Shown: piece by piece, positions 62,592 through 64,000 of the stretch
Layout: each line of letters begins with the position of its first letter
Numbering within the stretch: the first letter of the stretch is position 1
Origin: Shewanella sp. KX20019
GTDB lineage: Bacteria > Pseudomonadota > Gammaproteobacteria > Enterobacterales > Shewanellaceae
Direction: 5' to 3'
Length of the DNA stretch: 64,000 bases
Assembly: GCF_016757755.1 (NCBI RefSeq)
Contig: NZ_CP068437.1
Coordinates: 3,224,001-3,288,000, forward strand
Translations under genes and position numbers: made by a program
The notes under the pieces: model-generated
The model's database searches: none
Seen by the model: only the letters and a program-made list of their open reading frames with translations
Told to the model about the DNA's origin: nothing

Positions 62592-63278
62592 ATGATCCGA
62601 GTATTATTAGTAGAAGATGACCGTGATCTCGCCGAAACATTATTACAACTAATGCAACTTGCGCAGATGCAACCTGATCATGCCAGCAATGGTAAGGCCG
62701 GACTGACGCTATCTAGAGTAAATGACTATGACGTACTCATTGTCGATGTAGGCTTACCGCAACTAAATGGCTTTGAGCTTTGTCGTCAACTTCGAACTGA
62801 CGGCATCGATACGCCAGTACTGTTTTTAACGGCATATCGCAGTATCGATAATAAATTAGAAGGGTTTGACGCTGGAGGGGATGATTACCTCGCAAAACCA
62901 TTTGACAATAGAGAGCTAATTGCACGTGTGACCGCTCTTGCAGGTCGTCGAAGCAGCCAAGTAAAGCGCCTAGCGGTGGCCGATTTAGTCATGGATTGCG
63001 ACAATGTGATTGTGTTTTATCGACAAGAACAACTCGAATTATCCCCTACATGTTACACCTTGCTCGAAACACTAATGCGTGCAAGTCCTGCTGTCGTAAG
63101 CCGAGCAACCCTTGAAAATGCATTGTGGGGTGACGAGCCACCAAATAGTAATGTACTTAAAGCACACCTTTACTATTTACGCCGTGAACTTACAAAAGTT
63201 GATGCCGCTGAGTTATTACAGACATTAACAGGTAAGGGCTGGGCATTACGACAAGGAAAAGGCTGTGAAACTACGTAA
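62592..63278 (+). CDS. OmpR-family response regulator
   Basis: 228 residues. Receiver with D9/D10, phosphoacceptor D52, T80 and K102, then a winged-helix DNA-binding domain (about 128-222). Divergent from the pump genes, and the kinase gene overlaps its end by 14 nt, so it probably controls the pump; that is inference from layout. AGAGAAGAG precedes the ATG. Confidence 0.95.
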   Translation: MIRVLLVEDDRDLAETLLQLMQLAQMQPDHASNGKAGLTLSRVNDYDVLIVDVGLPQLNGFELCRQLRTDGIDTPVLFLTAYRSIDNKLEGFDAGGDDYLAKPFDNRELIARVTALAGRRSSQVKRLAVADLVMDCDNVIVFYRQEQLELSPTCYTLLETLMRASPAVVSRATLENALWGDEPPNSNVLKAHLYYLRRELTKVDAAELLQTLTGKGWALRQGKGCETT

Positions 63279-64000
63279 AAGTTTAACCTTAGTATTAATG
63301 TTTAGCATCATACTCATACTTGTGGTGCTCATTCTTAGCTATACCCTTTGGGCAAGAGAAAACTACTTCCGCGCACTCGATACAAGCCTCACTTTTAATA
63401 TGATTAAAGCCGAGCAAATTATCGCAGAGAAGGGAATTGATGCGATCGAATCCTATCTCGAAATCATAGAGACTCGCGTCATTCAATCTTATGAGCAGCT
63501 ACCTAACATCATTACCCAACAGTACCCTAGGGAGGCTCTTGAGGTCGGAAGTTATGTTAATTCCGAATCAAATCATTTAATTTTTGAAGATCTTGGGCTA
63601 ACTTCTCCGGTTTCAATTGATAATGACCTTGGTTACTACGTTTATACCGCTCAAAAATACAATGGCAGCATCTATTATTTGGTCGTCGAATACCAATCTG
63701 AAATACCAAGTTACTGGCAAATAGCAGAATCGCAATTAGATCAAATTTGGAAAGCATCTCTGCTGGTTATACTCGCGCTTATCTTGACCATTTGGGGTAT
63801 GTTTCTCCATATCGCTAAACCAATACATCGACTAAATTTGTGGGCGCAGCACTTAAGCCGCGATGATTTAAGCAGGCCCGTACCCTCTTTTGAATACCGT
63901 GAGCTGGATAGCCTTGCGACAAAAATTCATCAAAGTTTACAGGAGGTTGATGCGGCCTCCCAGCGAGAGAGCCAGTTTCTGCAGTATGCCAGTCACGAGC
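63265..64000 (+). CDS. Sensor histidine kinase (5' part, runs off the window)
   Basis: The frame stays open from GTG 63265 to the end (245 codons). Membrane helices at about 8-28 and 166-188 enclose a periplasmic sensor of about 135 residues; a HAMP-like linker follows (KPIHRLNLWAQHLSRDDL), and then the dimerisation helix with the phosphoacceptor His in FLQYASHE, which is the last thing seen. The start overlaps the regulator gene by 14 nt; AAGGAAAAGG lies just upstream. Confidence 0.9.
   Translation, partial: MKLRKSLTLVLMFSIILILVVLILSYTLWARENYFRALDTSLTFNMIKAEQIIAEKGIDAIESYLEIIETRVIQSYEQLPNIITQQYPREALEVGSYVNSESNHLIFEDLGLTSPVSIDNDLGYYVYTAQKYNGSIYYLVVEYQSEIPSYWQIAESQLDQIWKASLLVILALILTIWGMFLHIAKPIHRLNLWAQHLSRDDLSRPVPSFEYRELDSLATKIHQSLQEVDAASQRESQFLQYASHE

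Noticed and set aside
1..64000. tRNA or rRNA genes
   Set aside because: No stretch with a convincing tRNA cloverleaf or rRNA-like sequence was noticed; a covariance-model scan would be decisive.

Overview
The window looks like chromosomal DNA of a marine gammaproteobacterium, most probably a Shewanella. The basis is gene order and protein resemblance (fused trpCF, the pdxB-asd-fimV-truA-folC-dedD-cvpA-purF block beside fabB and mnmC, azurin, a Shewanella-type IntI); no database search was possible. Most genes are ordinary core genes. The unusual part is about 5.0-24.3 kb, which sits between trpA and yciB.

Layout. (1) 1-4.97 kb: end of trpG, then trpD, trpCF, trpB and trpA, packed as one operon with a terminator. 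(2) 5.0-14.2 kb: a chromosomal integron. It has an intact integrase gene (minus strand) with a perfect LexA-type box, an attI-side junction at 6302, and nine to ten cassettes on the plus strand separated by about 100-nt attC sites. An IS110/IS1111-type element splits the R' box of one attC, and an IS3-family element lies inside another. The far end of the array is decayed. (3) 14.25-23.0 kb: a minus-strand Mrp/Mnh-type cation/proton antiporter operon (E-F-G-DUF4040/B-C-D-D-small protein-D) and a divergent two-domain universal stress protein gene. (4) 23.0-24.35 kb: gene-poor DNA holding an isolated, apparently complete cassette with an attC-like site before it. The antiporter/stress block is therefore bracketed by integron material on both sides. 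(5) 24.36-33.1 kb: yciB-yciI-xthA, a chemoreceptor, a DUF1097 membrane protein, an RsgA-type GTPase, azurin with a Fur-like box, a YcbL-like hydrolase, an S33 peptidase and a DUF4250 protein.

(6) 33.2-39.9 kb: czcCBA heavy-metal efflux operon and a nearby small secreted Cys/His-containing protein. (7) 40.2-42.7 kb: topB and a small membrane protein behind a second Fur-like box. (8) 42.7-54.5 kb: purF, cvpA, dedD, folC, truA, fimV, asd, pdxB and fabB, all on the minus strand. (9) 54.7-64 kb: mnmC with an unrecognisable methyltransferase half, an aminoglycoside-phosphotransferase-like kinase, an AcrB/MexB-type RND pump with its adaptor, and a divergent two-component system whose kinase runs off the window.

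The integron cassettes can be checked internally. In nearly every cassette the R'' box at the 3' end is the reverse complement of the R' box at its own 5' end, as expected if each unit entered as a circle. This rule also restores the two IS-interrupted junctions and identifies the isolated cassette at 23.56-23.98 kb.
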